28,128 bases of DNA from Priapulus caudatus. Its lineage: Eukaryota > Priapulida > Priapulimorpha > Priapulimorphida > Priapulidae. The first letter of the stretch is position 1. Every line of letters starts with the position of its first letter. A model generated the notes under the pieces. The model was not told the DNA's origin, did no database searches, and saw only the letters and a list, made by a program, of their open reading frames with translations. The position numbers and the translations under genes were made by a program. Below are positions 1-10,034 of this stretch, one piece after another. Where the stretch lies: assembly GCF_000485595.1 (NCBI RefSeq), contig NW_014578447.1, forward strand, positions 4,050-32,177. The letters are read 5' to 3'.

Positions 1-1143
1 GTTAGCAGATTAAAAGGGATTACAAGCCTGTTTACAAAGCAACGCCCTAAGCGTTCCCTTCTACCATTTATGGGTAAGCTTCAGAAGTGTCTCTATGGAA
101 CTGCAGATGAAGCAGACATTGCGCGATTGGATGCACGGCTTTCGCAGTTTCGCTTATCACAGGATGCTTTTCAGCATGCGTTGGGAGACAGCCTGACAGT
201 ATTTAATCTTACCCACACTCAGGTGCAGCTTAACAGAGCGACTATTAATGATCTTATCGGGGGTACGGATAAATTGCGGAGATTTTTAATTAAAGTTAGT
301 CATCGGCTTGACCGCTTCGCAGAGTCCACCGATGATACATTGGCCCTACTTGCATAGCTTCAGTCTGCGACTGATGCTTTACTGATGGCGCTTAATGATA
401 TTACGAGTGTCATTGCAGATTTAGACCAGGCGTTAAGCGATCTCTTGACGGGAAAGTTACCGATATCCCTTATATCGCCGGTACAGTTACGCACATTGTT
501 ACGTGCCGTTAAAGATACTCTGTCCGATTACCTGGCTTTGCCACGAGCTATTGAGGAGGATATTCTCTATTATTATGATTTGCTCGAGACATGCAGTGGT
601 AGTGCCCACTGCCACGTCTTTTCACGTGCTAACGTTTTTACCATTAAAACATGTTGGCCAGATTTTCGATGTATATCAGATCATACCTACACCGCTTTTC
701 ATTCCAAATTCTACAGCTTATGTCTATTATGATCCACGTTGCGTGGCATTTGCGCGGAATAGAGCTCAGCACGTTATTTTTTCCGTCAGGTCGAACGCAT
801 CAAGCAATGCATTGCTAACAATCACGATATTTGTCAGTCCGCTTCCGAAATATATTATGTCGCTAATTCTTTTGACTGTATAGTTCCCCTTTTCTTTCAT
901 CACAAGGAGCCGATCCCGCAGCGTTGTCCCCGACGAATTAATATTGCTCGGCAGCAGCAGCACCATGTGGCGTATCTTACCAGGTGACTGGTTGATTTCT
1001 CCAATCAAACCCTTTACCTTGACCGTTGCATGTCACAATTGGGTAATTATTTACCCCCTGTTACTACAGACATCCGAATTTTATCTCAGCAGGTTGTCAC
1101 TTTGACTTCCGGCTGTTCAGCGCATTCACGTTCATTCACTTAG
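1..1143 (+). pseudogene. Broken retroelement/viral-type envelope (fusion glycoprotein) gene, 5'-truncated by window edge
   Basis: Reads open from base 1. A basic RPKR site (43-54) is followed by a hydrophobic stretch containing a YGT..EAD-type motif, as after the furin site of F-like envelope proteins of errantivirus, BEL or Gypsy elements and baculoviruses. Then come helix-rich segments, a P-x-L-I-S-P motif with a YYDL segment (to about 600), a PLKH...YQIIPTP-type segment, and a Cys-containing region. The frame is damaged: an in-frame TAG at 355-357, a shift to the second frame at about 600, a return to the first at about 770, a TGA at 985-987, and a final TAG at 1141-1143. The surface subunit lies off the window, and I see no convincing transmembrane anchor. 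The pattern match is to the envelope fold family rather than to a particular element. It is dead as a protein. Confidence 0.6.
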
Positions 1144-3025
1144 CCCGAGTTCCATTCATTTTTGGGAGTTTAGAGACAACGGGCATGGGTTTTAATTTAC
1201 TGCGTGGGCACCACGCACATTGTGTCGGCACATCGATTTGTACTGATTTAGTACTGATATTGATTTGATTGTATTGTTATTGTTATGGATTTGCTAGTAA
1301 CATATTTGATTTTGTGTTGTAATTTGTACTTGATCATTTCGTAAGATTGTATTTTGTAGGAGTTATATCTGATAGTGCAGGCTCATTAGTTGCGGTTTAC
1401 GTTGTTTGTTGTTTTGTTTGTGTATTTCACTTGTTAGCCGTGTAGGCCGGCCGAGGGGAATTACTTCCTACTGGTCTATCTCCTCGCATGTTCGGTTAGA
1501 AGGCGGACTAATCGGACGTGTTAGGGTTGTGCAGGAGCGCATTCCTCGGCCGTAATACCACTGAGTTTCGGTTGATTGCCTATTTGGTTTATTTTTATTA
1601 TTGTATTTGTGAAGTGATTATGTTCAATCTTATTTGAAGGCTGTGTCATTGGTATTATACACAGACTAGTTGCTATGTGTGTGTGGTGGTGAGTGTTATT
1701 ATTAGGTAATAGGATTAGGCGTTTGCTAACTTACTACTTTAACACATTGTCCACTAGTGAGATTCCAATGTTTTTGATGTTCGTAATTGTTTAACTTTGT
1801 GGTAAATGTTCGTTGACATCGCTTGTCATGGTTAAATGTTTGTATGTTTATATGTTTGCTGTGTTTTAGAACTTACACTTGTTGCCGTCAAGGCACGAAA
1901 GTAAGTTTGTCGGTGGCGGTAGTAGTGTAAAACCAGAGGCCAGTGTTAATTAGGGTTAACAGGCGTCGTTAATATCGAGAGTAGTGTAACGATATTTACA
2001 GAAGTTACAGAAAACTAAATTGACAAGGCCTATTATGATGCCAACACCTCTGGATAGCCGCTTCGGATGTTTGTTTGGGAAGAACACTCGCGGGGTGGCA
2101 GCCTCTTAGAATACAGGAAGTGCGCATGTGAAATCTACACGTGAGTAGAACGTGATTTGGTAAAAAGTCCATTTCAATGCATTACACGGTTAACCCGAAC
2201 ACGCTTGGGTGACGCAGCCTCACATGCACGGTTGCAGACCTGATGGTGCGTCTTGCACATGCTAGGCAAATAAGACAGTGAACGTCACGCTGAGCTGGGT
2301 GATATAGTGATATGACCACACTTGGGAGCTCTTTTCAGTAGTTTGCTAATGCGCGCACAGTTACGAATTCAATAGTATTAGACTTACGCTTTCCGGACTC
2401 TTGCTCGCACGGCGCTGGAGGGTGCGGTCCGGTGAGCAACAATAGATTACTGTGCGTGGAAACTCAATTCGATGCATCTTACCGAATGATTACTTGTGTG
2501 TTGATCATTGATCACTCCACACGGGCATTACCTGACATCTCCTTTCAAGCTGTCACCAGCGAAACACGAAACTAGGCAGAAGCCAGTTAATAACACAACG
2601 CTAAGAAGATTAACAATGACTTTAACTATTACTCAGATCACGTGGACCTATATTACAGTCGGGGATCTCCCCGACGTATGCACACAGAACTGAGACAAAG
2701 TAAATAGGTAACATTTACACTGTGTCATGTAGATGCTACATAATCGCTAACTCGAGTTAGCTTAACTCGAGTTAGCTTAACTCGAGTTAAATTTCGTCAT
2801 GTAGACGAGGCTAGTTTTTAAATTGAAGTCTGATGTTTTGTAAAAGAGTGTTTACTTTGATTTAATACGCAATATTTTCACATTTTAATAGAATGCAATG
2901 ATTTTTATAATATGCATTTGATGCAAATTTATTTTTATTAAATTAAATAGTATATTAATTTTAATTATATTTGATTTTTTTGGGTACAATATTCAGTTTT
3001 GGATGTTATTTTTTTCCATTTTCAG
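1144..3025. other. Non-coding stretch after the envelope pseudogene
   Basis: No supported gene. The first part (to about 2000) may be the 3' end or LTR of the envelope-bearing element, but I found no second copy in the window and no clear polypurine tract to prove it. A GGCCGAGG...AATTCCTCGGCC-like inverted pair lies near 1450 and 1545. The part from about 2810 to 3020 is AT-rich and ends in a polypyrimidine run leading to the splice acceptor at 3024-3025. Any upstream exons of the transposase-like gene should lie here or further left, but I could not identify them. Confidence 0.5.
2749..2790. repeat. Short tandem repeat of a 15-bp palindromic unit (CTCGAG core)
   Basis: Three tandem copies of AACTCGAGTTAGCTT, the last incomplete. 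The AACTCGAGTT core is a perfect 10-bp palindrome in every copy. The array sits between two near-copies of GTCATGTAGA (about 2724 and 2797), as if a small unit had been inserted or expanded. No coding potential. Confidence 0.85.
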
Positions 3026-3161
3026 TTCTGGAGTGACAATTTCAAAGGGAATCTCGAGGAAAGCAGAGATGTACAATATCTTAATTGATGACTATTTCAA
3101 GAAAAGAGGCCTAGATTTCCCCCGTGCTGTGTCCACAACTGAGGGAGCATATTTTGTTCAG
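3026..3161 (+). CDS. Internal exon of the DDE-transposase-like gene
   Basis: The exon lies between a TTTTCAG acceptor (AG at 3024-3025) and a CAG|GTACAA donor (3162). One base completes a codon from an upstream exon, then 45 codons are open (from 3027), reading SGVTISKGISRK at the start and ending in TEGAYFVQ. The end is phase 0 and the exon at 4040 opens in phase 0 with IISDALWYI, so the two join cleanly over an 878-bp intron. ISKG...R and YF..RG..F motifs are the kind found in N-terminal regions of large invertebrate transposon-derived proteins. The other two frames stop early. The upstream exon with the true start codon was not found. Confidence 0.7.
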
Positions 3162-3204
3162 GTACAAAACTATCTATAAAATTGAGAATAGTGCACCTAT
3201 ATAA

Positions 3205-3435
3205 TACAGGACTTGAAATTAACTTTTATTAAAAGGTGGCCATTTTTAACCTTCGAAAACAATTTAATAGCTCTGTAGTGTATGAAATAAATATTCATAT
3301 TTATATTGATGTTTGATATGCAGATATTTACCAAATTGCAGTACCGGTAGACTATAATATATGGTATATTTTATATTAAATATTGAATATATCGAAACTT
3401 TGCTTCTGACATAAAAGTTAACATCAAGTCCTGTA
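3205..3435. repeat. Small fold-back (MITE-like) element in intron
   Basis: The left arm TACAGGACTTGAAATTAACT... (from 3205) is matched in inverted orientation by ...AGTTAACATCAAGTCCTGTA (to about 3435), giving ~24-bp imperfect terminal inverted repeats around about 230 bp of AT-rich DNA. It lies inside the intron between the exons at 3026 and 4040. No target-site duplication is obvious. Confidence 0.6.
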
Positions 3436-3794
3436 GTACACACTGTTAATAATATGCAAAGTTGTAGAGTCAATTTTGCAATATGTCATGACTCTGACTA
3501 CTACACATGTGAATACTGTAAATATATATTTAATTTTTTCCCGTATTTCAGTTTCAGATTTAGAGTGGTATATGTATGCACCATATAATTTTAGAATTTT
3601 CACTTGATGTATGTCAGATTTAGTGTGCTTTGTAGTCACGCATAAATATAAATACATGTATTTACTACCGCTTTCACCCTGTCTAGTTTTGTGTTCAATG
3701 TGGTGGTATTTTGTTGCTTTAATATTATATTGCTTTGTCTCACCCAGTACCGGGGCTATGCCCTTATGTACAACGTGCATGGACTAGCATATAC

Positions 3795-3965
3795 AAATAA
3801 AAATCGGGGGATCATATAGTCGCCGCTTTGTCCGTCTATCCGAAGTATGTTTGTCTGGGCCGTAACTTCTGACTCATTGAAGATACCCTGATGAAACTTT
3901 TAAATATGGATATATGTAGGATGGTATTAAAGGCTGTGTGTCCAATGCTACTTTTGGGGAGCATA
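3795..3965. repeat. Likely dispersed-repeat fragment (GTCCGTC-type)
   Basis: GTCGCCGCTTTGTCCGTCTATCC, then GGCCGTAACTTCTGACTC..TTGAAGATACC and TGAAACTTTTAA, follows the layout of a dispersed non-coding repeat common in marine invertebrate genomes. A related arrangement (runs of GACGGACGG plus an 'AACGGTTCCTGAGTTATCG' phrase) occurs at 15893-16310 in the opposite orientation. Assignment rests on pattern memory only; no full-length copy is present here. Confidence 0.35.
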
Positions 3966-4039
3966 TTCCATCAGTTTTACTGTCAGATGTTTTTGTCAGA
4001 AAATAAAAGTTTTAAATCTTGTCATTTGATATGTTTCAG

Positions 4040-6910
4040 ATCATCTCTGATGCCTTGTGGTATATAACAAACCAACATCAAGTCATAAATGATGCAGCTC
4101 GAACGAGGAAGGGCGTTCAGCCAGTTCCAGCAGCCTTTGCAGAGTACACCGGGTTCAATGATGTCAAGAGAAAGAAGGAGAAAAGTCAGATGAAAAGTCC
4201 AGCTCTGAAGAGCAATGGCGAGGCACTGTACAGTTTACTTCTCAAGCCTATCATCAACAGCACTCCAGCATGGAAGACAGCCGGAACAGACATTCAAAAC
4301 CTGGCTGACTGTCTAATTGCCTATAGTAAATACCTCGAAGTACAGCTGGAGACTCAGTGTGCAAACCTAGCTCTGGATCATCCTGTTCGAACAATCGCAG
4401 AAGATACAACACTGGACCACCGCAGAGCTGGAATTACCATCAAAACCAAATACTCCCTTTTGGACTCTGCAGTAAAGACTGCTGACCACATGCCAGTGTT
4501 TTTTGATGAGTCAACGCACTTGGAAGTGCCATTTGAAAGTGCCACACAAAGATTTCGATATTTTGAGGAATTACAACTCACTGTGCCAGTTGACATTTTG
4601 CGGTTTTGCCCTGGTGGGTCTTGCACTACCACCGTATGTGTTGTGCAAGTCAAAGCTGACCGATCTGAACCCGAGGTCTTGACACAAGGAGCAAGGCTAC
4701 TTCAGAAAATCAGACCAAGTCTGCACGAATTTCACACAAGAATGCAAAAGGAAACATTCAAGAAGAAAATTGGACATATCACCAAGGTTTCTCCAGCAGT
4801 GAGAGACTGTATCTACAGAGCACTGACTCAGGATGCCTCAGCTCCAGCCAACGCGGTGATGACAGAGAGACTCCGTCTTATTTCCTTGGGGCAAACAGGC
4901 ATTGTTGATGACTTGCGTCGCATGAACACTGGTCGACCACATGTGTTTGATCAGTTCTTTGACAAACTACAAGAGGTCGTCGAGTCTGTTGTTGCTGCTG
5001 ATGAGAGGCGACACAATGTTGCTCATTTGTCTGAGTGGCTGTCACTGAAGGAAATGATAGCCAAAGCAGCTGAAGTATGTCCGCCGGGTACTAAAATCCC
5101 ATCAGCTAGCCTGGTGAGATTGCAGTTTGCTCCACGTAATCCCTATGTACATACGGCACTCAATTTCACGTCTCGAATTCAAGTTCAGTATAAGATACAG
5201 AGGCGTCAACTTCGTGTAGGCCATCCAGATGACCATTACTGTGCAGCTCAGTTGCAGTATTTCAAAGAGAAGGCAGTTGAACTGAGGGATGAAGCATCAG
5301 TCTTTTGCTGTGATGACAAAGCAAAAATTCCACTGGGAGAGCCAGACTGCCCAGTGTCAACGGGAGTCCGAGGAAAGAAAACACTTGCTCCCGTCACCAC
5401 AACTCTGGGTGCCTGTGACCATGATATGACCATGGCTTCCTTGGTCCCCTCAGTGATACTTGCAACTGAGATCCCAGAAAGTTCACAGAAGTCATTTGTT
5501 CGAGGCACCGTGACAACTGTGGTAAGTGATGCTGTCTTTAAAGGTTCCAACCCATTCCGCCATGCCGCCACCTTGGTGAAATTGGCTGCCAAGGATGACA
5601 AGAAAATCATTATGAAATTCACAGATGGGGGAACAGACCATCGCAACAATTTGGCATCCGTCAAGTGTGCGAACATTTGTGTGTTCAAGGAACTTGACTT
5701 GGATATGCTAGTCCATGCACGTTGTGCACCATGGCATAGCTGGACAAATCCAGCAGAGCGTATAATGTCCATTCTCAACTTGGGACTACAAAATTGCTCT
5801 CTCTCAAGAGAAATGGGTGATGAACAGGCAGAAGCCTCTTTCCGGAAATGTGGCTCGATGTCACAGCTCCGGGCTCATGCAGAGAAAAATCCAGAAATCA
5901 AAATGGCATGGAGAATGTCTGTTGAACCTGCGCAGTCCATTGTGAGAAATAGATTTGCCCGTCTGTCATTGAAGAGCCAGCCAATACAAGTGATGGACCC
6001 GGTTTCTGATGAAGAAATTGACATTGTAAAGCGACATTTGAGAGAGCTGTTCCCTGACATGAATTTGTCAAAGCTGCAGAAGGTACACACATCAAAAGTA
6101 AAGTCGTACACAGCCTGGGTAGAGCAGCATTGTAGGGAAAGACATTACACCTTCCAGATAAAAAAATGTGGTGACCCAAACTGTTGCATTCCACCGCGTG
6201 CCTCGAACCTGTCATGGCTGCCAGATCCTGTCCTGGACGAAAGTGGTGAGCACTACTTGAAGTACAAAGAGGTGATGTCCAGAAATAATGACACCACAGA
6301 GGCTGATAGACCATCCTTAAAACCTGTAAAGGAAAAGCCCCAGAGAAAGAGAACCTCCCAGGCATTGGAAAACCAGGCGGAAACTGGTGACTCGCAACAA
6401 ATGGACACCAGCGATCCAAGCCAAGATGCGGAGACACCAGTGTGCAGAGTTTCATTGCAGACCCCGGAAAACATTCCAAGTACCAGTGATCTGCATGACA
6501 CATCTCTGTACACTGCACAAAATGCTAGAGCAACTGTGTATTGTACTGAATGCAGGAAGCCACGTGTGATCTACTCAAAGCAACGGCTGTCTCAGAGGCA
6601 CAAGCTGACATTGACTTTGGTGATGAGTGAGTATGATTACACATGTGGTGCCCCCCTGTTACCCCCAACCTGCTCCATCTCGAAGACTGTGATGTGCAGA
6701 ACTGGCATTTCCTGTGGTTGCCCAGTCGAAAATCCTTACTATACAAGTGCCATAGGAAGACTTGACATATGTGCTTTCTGTGCAGCCGAGGAGGCAGAGG
6801 TGAATGCTGAAATGAAAAAAAAGTTTAAAACTGTACTACCTCTTTGTGCAGATTGCTGTGAAGAAGGCCGAAAGGCAATAGTGTATCGCCCCTTCGGGAA
6901 CAGGAAATAA
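4040..6910 (+). CDS. Large DDE-transposase-like protein, terminal exon (about 956 codons)
   Basis: The ATG at 4019 is in frame, but it lies upstream of an ATATGTTTCAG acceptor (AG 4038-4039). The exon therefore starts at 4040 and continues the exon at 3026-3161. Its 956 codons are open with no stop or shift. A candidate catalytic triad is visible: D of CCDDKAKIPLGEP (5312-5317), D of FTDGGTDH (5624-5626) and E of NPAERIMS (5756-5758), with spacing of about 104 and 44 residues, as expected for an RNase H-fold DDE transposase. A basic linker and a Ser/Pro/acidic low-complexity segment (about 6260-6500) follow. The C-terminal tail holds Cys pairs (CTEC, CGCP, CAFC, CADCC) and probably binds zinc. 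I know the sequence style from large uncharacterised invertebrate proteins, not a named family. Nuclear DNA binding or transposition is inferred. Flanking TIRs were not found, so it may be a living transposon gene or a domesticated one. Confidence 0.75.
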   Translation: MISDALWYITNQHQVINDAARTRKGVQPVPAAFAEYTGFNDVKRKKEKSQMKSPALKSNGEALYSLLLKPIINSTPAWKTAGTDIQNLADCLIAYSKYLEVQLETQCANLALDHPVRTIAEDTTLDHRRAGITIKTKYSLLDSAVKTADHMPVFFDESTHLEVPFESATQRFRYFEELQLTVPVDILRFCPGGSCTTTVCVVQVKADRSEPEVLTQGARLLQKIRPSLHEFHTRMQKETFKKKIGHITKVSPAVRDCIYRALTQDASAPANAVMTERLRLISLGQTGIVDDLRRMNTGRPHVFDQFFDKLQEVVESVVAADERRHNVAHLSEWLSLKEMIAKAAEVCPPGTKIPSASLVRLQFAPRNPYVHTALNFTSRIQVQYKIQRRQLRVGHPDDHYCAAQLQYFKEKAVELRDEASVFCCDDKAKIPLGEPDCPVSTGVRGKKTLAPVTTTLGACDHDMTMASLVPSVILATEIPESSQKSFVRGTVTTVVSDAVFKGSNPFRHAATLVKLAAKDDKKIIMKFTDGGTDHRNNLASVKCANICVFKELDLDMLVHARCAPWHSWTNPAERIMSILNLGLQNCSLSREMGDEQAEASFRKCGSMSQLRAHAEKNPEIKMAWRMSVEPAQSIVRNRFARLSLKSQPIQVMDPVSDEEIDIVKRHLRELFPDMNLSKLQKVHTSKVKSYTAWVEQHCRERHYTFQIKKCGDPNCCIPPRASNLSWLPDPVLDESGEHYLKYKEVMSRNNDTTEADRPSLKPVKEKPQRKRTSQALENQAETGDSQQMDTSDPSQDAETPVCRVSLQTPENIPSTSDLHDTSLYTAQNARATVYCTECRKPRVIYSKQRLSQRHKLTLTLVMSEYDYTCGAPLLPPTCSISKTVMCRTGISCGCPVENPYYTSAIGRLDICAFCAAEEAEVNAEMKKKFKTVLPLCADCCEEGRKAIVYRPFGNRK

Positions 6911-6970
6911 AGACTGTATTTGTGCAAAATGTATTTTCATTGTTCAGTTTATACAGTTTGTATTAATAAA
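6906..6970 (+). promoter_or_regulatory. Two candidate polyadenylation signals
   Basis: AATAAA at 6906-6911 overlaps the TAA stop codon of the transposase-like gene. A second AATAAA at 6965-6970 lies 55 bases downstream, followed by a T-rich stretch. The second is the more normal position for a 3' UTR signal. Confidence 0.5.
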
Positions 6971-7632
6971 TATTGAATGGTAAACTGCTGACTGACATTT
7001 TTATGCTAGAAACAGAATCAAACAATAGACTTTACTAGATATTTACATGTCAGACTGTGGGAATGGGGGTCTATAGTCTGGTTTATTGTTGATCCGACAT
7101 GTTTTTCAGGAAATGTTTCAGAAATTACTTCAGAACTTTGAGAACATTTCAGCTGTCTGAGCAGGGGTCGAAATTAGATTTTTATTATGGTATCCATTCG
7201 GGATACAGGTATGAATCTGGTATCCCCCAAAAGATGCTACTAGGTATCCCGCGATTTTTTTTGGAAATCCAAAAATCTTGAAATATGCAATAATAGCATT
7301 TGAAAATTATTAATATGTAATGTAATTATTATATAAAAATCTCGCTCCCGCGTCTAATCATTAGTGGGCTGAGTGCATTCGCGAGCATTTCATTTTACCA
7401 TAGATATATACAACACAGGTGTTATATCAGGAGTGGTTATATACTGTACACACACTGCAGTACACTGCAGACGTATTGTATAGACGATTTCTGGCTCGCC
7501 TTGATACAATCATGATACAAAGTATACACATGTCACAATTATGATCAACATCGGCCACCCTTGCGCCTTGCAAAATATGCTTATGCCTGCTGTATAAAAA
7601 CGCTAGTGTGACATAGTAAATTAGTAACTAAA

Positions 7633-7821
7633 GCCGCGCACACGTGGCGATTTTTGTCGACCGAAACCGCGATTCTGTGCCAGCCAACAAAATCGCCGAG
7701 AAATCGCCACCGTGCTGCGCTGCCCGGCGTCACCGATTTTGACGCCAGAAACTCGTCGCTGGAATATCAAACATGTTGATATTTGTTGCCAGTCGCTAAC
7801 AATCGCCTACGTGTGCGCCGC
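7633..7821. repeat. Small fold-back (MITE-like) element, ~190 bp
   Basis: GCCGCGCACACGTGGCGATT at the left end is mirrored by AATCGCCTACGTGTGCGCCGC at the right end (about 7801-7821), a ~20-bp terminal inverted repeat with two or three mismatches. The inside is GC-rich with several CGCCGA/TCGCCA phrases and no gene. It directly precedes the minisatellite. Confidence 0.55.
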
Positions 7822-7839
7822 ACTGCCCAGATGCTCATG

Positions 7840-8790
7840 CTTACGTTGGCCAACGTTGCGCATTTGGTTGCACGGTCACGGTTGGCAATATGACGTGGGC
7901 CAACGTTGGGCAACGTTGGCACGGCGAATCATGGTTGCATCATGTGTTGGCATATATGACGTTGGGCCAACGTTGGCATATGGTTGGCATGGTCACGGTG
8001 GCAAGGTGGTTGGCCGCATGCCGTTGGGCAACCGGTGGCGTCATGGTTGGCCATGATGGCTAGTTGGAAATGGTTGGCTGCATGACGTTGGGCCAACGTT
8101 GGCGTATGGTTGGCACAATGCTAGTTGGCCAGTGGTTGGCTACATAACGTTGGCCAACGTGGCGTATGGTTGGCATAATGCTAGTTGGCAAGTGGTTGGC
8201 TGCATGACGTTGGGCCAACGTTGGCGTATGGTTGGCATGATGCTAGTTGGCAGTGGTTGGCTGCATGACGTTGGGCCAACGTTGGCGTATGGTTGGCATG
8301 GTCACGGTTGGCAAATGGTTGGCTGCATGACGTTGGGCCAACGTTGCGAATGGTTGGCATGGTCACGGTTGGCAAATGGTTGGCTGCATGACGTTGGACC
8401 AACGTTGACGTATGGTCGGCATGGTCACGGTTGGCAAGTGGTTGGCTGCATGACGTTGGGCCAACGTTGGTATATGGTTGGCATGATGCTACTTGCAAAT
8501 GGTTGGCTGCATAACGTTGGGCCAACGTTGGCATATGGTTGGCATGGTCACAGTTGGCAAATGGTTAGCTATATGACGTTGGGCCAACGTTGGCGTATGG
8601 TTGGCATGGTCACAGTTGGCAAATGGTTGGCTACATGACGTTGGGCCAACGTTGGTGTATGGTTGCAGTGAGGCTAGTTGCAAATGGTTGGTGCATAACG
8701 TTGCGCGCAACGTGGCGTATGGTTGCATGCGCCCACGGTCGGCAATGTGTTACGCTACCATGACGCTTGGGCCAACGTTGCGTATGGTGG
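7840..8790. repeat. ~60-bp minisatellite, about 15 copies
   Basis: Unit of about 60-62 bp built from GTTGGGCCAACGTTGGC, then TATGGTTGGCAT, GGTCACGGTTGGCAA and TGGTTGGCTGCATGAC. The anchor CATGACGTT/CATAACGTT recurs at about 8081, 8143, 8203, 8263, 8326, 8387, 8449 and 8510. Outer copies are more diverged and the central ones nearly alike. Each unit carries the self-complementary GTTGGCCAAC/GTTGGGCCAAC core. Apparent reading frames on both strands are by-products of the repeat. Confidence 0.9.
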
Positions 8791-8845
8791 TTAGCTTGCA
8801 ATGGTACTACAGTGACAAACAAAACTTTAAAAAATATATACATAT

Positions 8846-8918
8846 GTGGCTGAGAGAGAGCGCGCCGAGAAGAAGCAGAGAGAGCAGTGCCTAGAGACAG
8901 CAGAGAGGAGAAGAAGAG

Positions 8919-8978
<60 letters not shown>

Positions 8979-9395
8979 CACCGAGACAGAGAGAGAGAGA
9001 AGAAGAGAGAGAGAGAGAGAGAGAGAGAGCACGTGAGGGAGAGAGAACAGGAGAAGTATGAGCGGGGAAAGGTGGTTGAGGATGGATGGGAGAGAGGAGA
9101 TTTGGAGAAGGGGAAGGAGCGTAGAAAAGGAAAGGAGCGTATATATAGAGCGAGAGCGAGAGGAACATTAATAGAGAGAGAGAGAAGCGCGCCACGAAAG
9201 AGAGAGAAGAGAGAGCGTGGGGGGGCAAGTGAGAAAGTGAGCAAGAGAGCGAAGAACAGAACGATAGGGAAAATGGGGGGGGGGATTGGAGATATGGAGA
9301 GAGAGAGAGTGAGACGAGAGAACGAGTGAGACTGAGAGAGAAAGAGAGAAACGCGAGTGAGAGAGAGATATCGCCGAGCTAGACACAGAGATAGT
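8846..9395. repeat. Purine-rich (GA)n low-complexity tract
   Basis: Strongly purine-biased + strand with a pure (GA) run at about 8922-8967 and many shorter GAGA blocks up to 9395. Apparent Arg/Glu-rich (+) and Ser/Leu-rich (-) frames are artefacts of the repeat. Confidence 0.9.
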
Positions 9396-9402
9396 GAGAG
9401 CG

Positions 9403-9606
9403 CGCACACCACCCACACCCTGTCAACAACGCACGCGCGCACACACACACACCCTGCTCACACAAATGCACGCGCACACACACACACACACTTTGCTCAC
9501 ACAAACGCACGCACGCACACACACACACACACCCTGCTCACACACACACACACACACACGCACGCACGCACGCACGCACACGCACGCACACGCACACGAA
9601 CACGAA
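9403..9606. repeat. (CA)n / CACACACG low-complexity tract
   Basis: Runs of CA are interleaved with CCCTGCTCACACAAA-type spacers that recur about every 55 bp (near 9451, 9493 and 9532), then (CACG)n up to 9600. It follows the GA tract with almost no gap. Confidence 0.9.
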
Positions 9607-9847
9607 CACATATACTCATATATATTACTTTGGTATCATAAAAGATTACTTAGCCTTTGAAAACAATGTGATTAGTCCGCTCTAGTATTGTCTCAACTAC
9701 CGTACGTGCGAGCACACGATTTATTTAATTTGGTGAGCGCAAAGACGTACGTATATAATGTTCACATCCGTCTTTGGAGTGTGAGATCGAGTGTGAGCGT
9801 CGAGTGAGTCGTGCACGTGCGAGTGTTTACAGCGGGCCTATACATAC

Positions 9848-9894
9848 TATCAGGAGTTAATAAAGACAAATATTTGTCTTTATAACTCCTGATA
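9848..9894. repeat. Near-perfect palindrome, 47 bp
   Basis: TATCAGGAGTTAATAAAG reads into a centre at AAATATTT and returns as CTTTATAACTCCTGATA. The arms match except for one missing base on the right. There is essentially no loop. Confidence 0.85.
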
Positions 9895-9895
9895 C

Positions 9896-9939
9896 TATCA
9901 AGAGCGTATAAAGAAGGCCTTCTTTATACGCTCTTGATA
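9896..9939. repeat. Perfect 44-bp palindrome
   Basis: The 22-base arm 9896-9917 (TATCAAGAGCG...AAGG) is exactly the reverse complement of 9918-9939, with its centre at AAGG|CCTT and no loop. It sits one base after the preceding palindrome and shares its TATCA...TGATA ends. Confidence 0.95.
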
Positions 9940-10032
9940 CTAATATCTAAATATATATGACGTGATATATTATATATGTACGTGATTAGTATATATGTGT
10001 ATGTGCGCGTGCGTGTGCGTGTGTCTGTCTCT

Positions 10033-10034
<2 letters not shown>

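Noticed and set aside
1144..2100. LTR of the envelope-bearing element
   Set aside because: No second copy, no clear TG..CA ends, no polypurine tract; left as unassigned.
2508..2693. 61-residue frame as the first exon of the DDE-like gene
   Set aside because: No donor site in a fitting phase and no protein-like composition.
4019..4039. ATG at 4019 as the start of the large protein
   Set aside because: A good splice acceptor at 4038-4039 and a phase-matched upstream exon show that this is intron sequence.
5248..5778. 176-residue open frame on the minus strand
   Set aside because: It is antisense to the intact DDE-like exon, with no motif and no independent support.
7840..8790. CRISPR-like array
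   Set aside because: Units are contiguous, ~60 bp, with no unique spacers, in a eukaryotic context; this is a minisatellite.
7712..8894. Long open frames in the minisatellite on both strands
   Set aside because: Residue periodicity follows the 60-bp repeat; no start context or domain.
8631..9448. Ser/Leu-rich and Arg/Glu-rich open frames in the GA tract
   Set aside because: Di-nucleotide repeats leave several frames open by composition alone.
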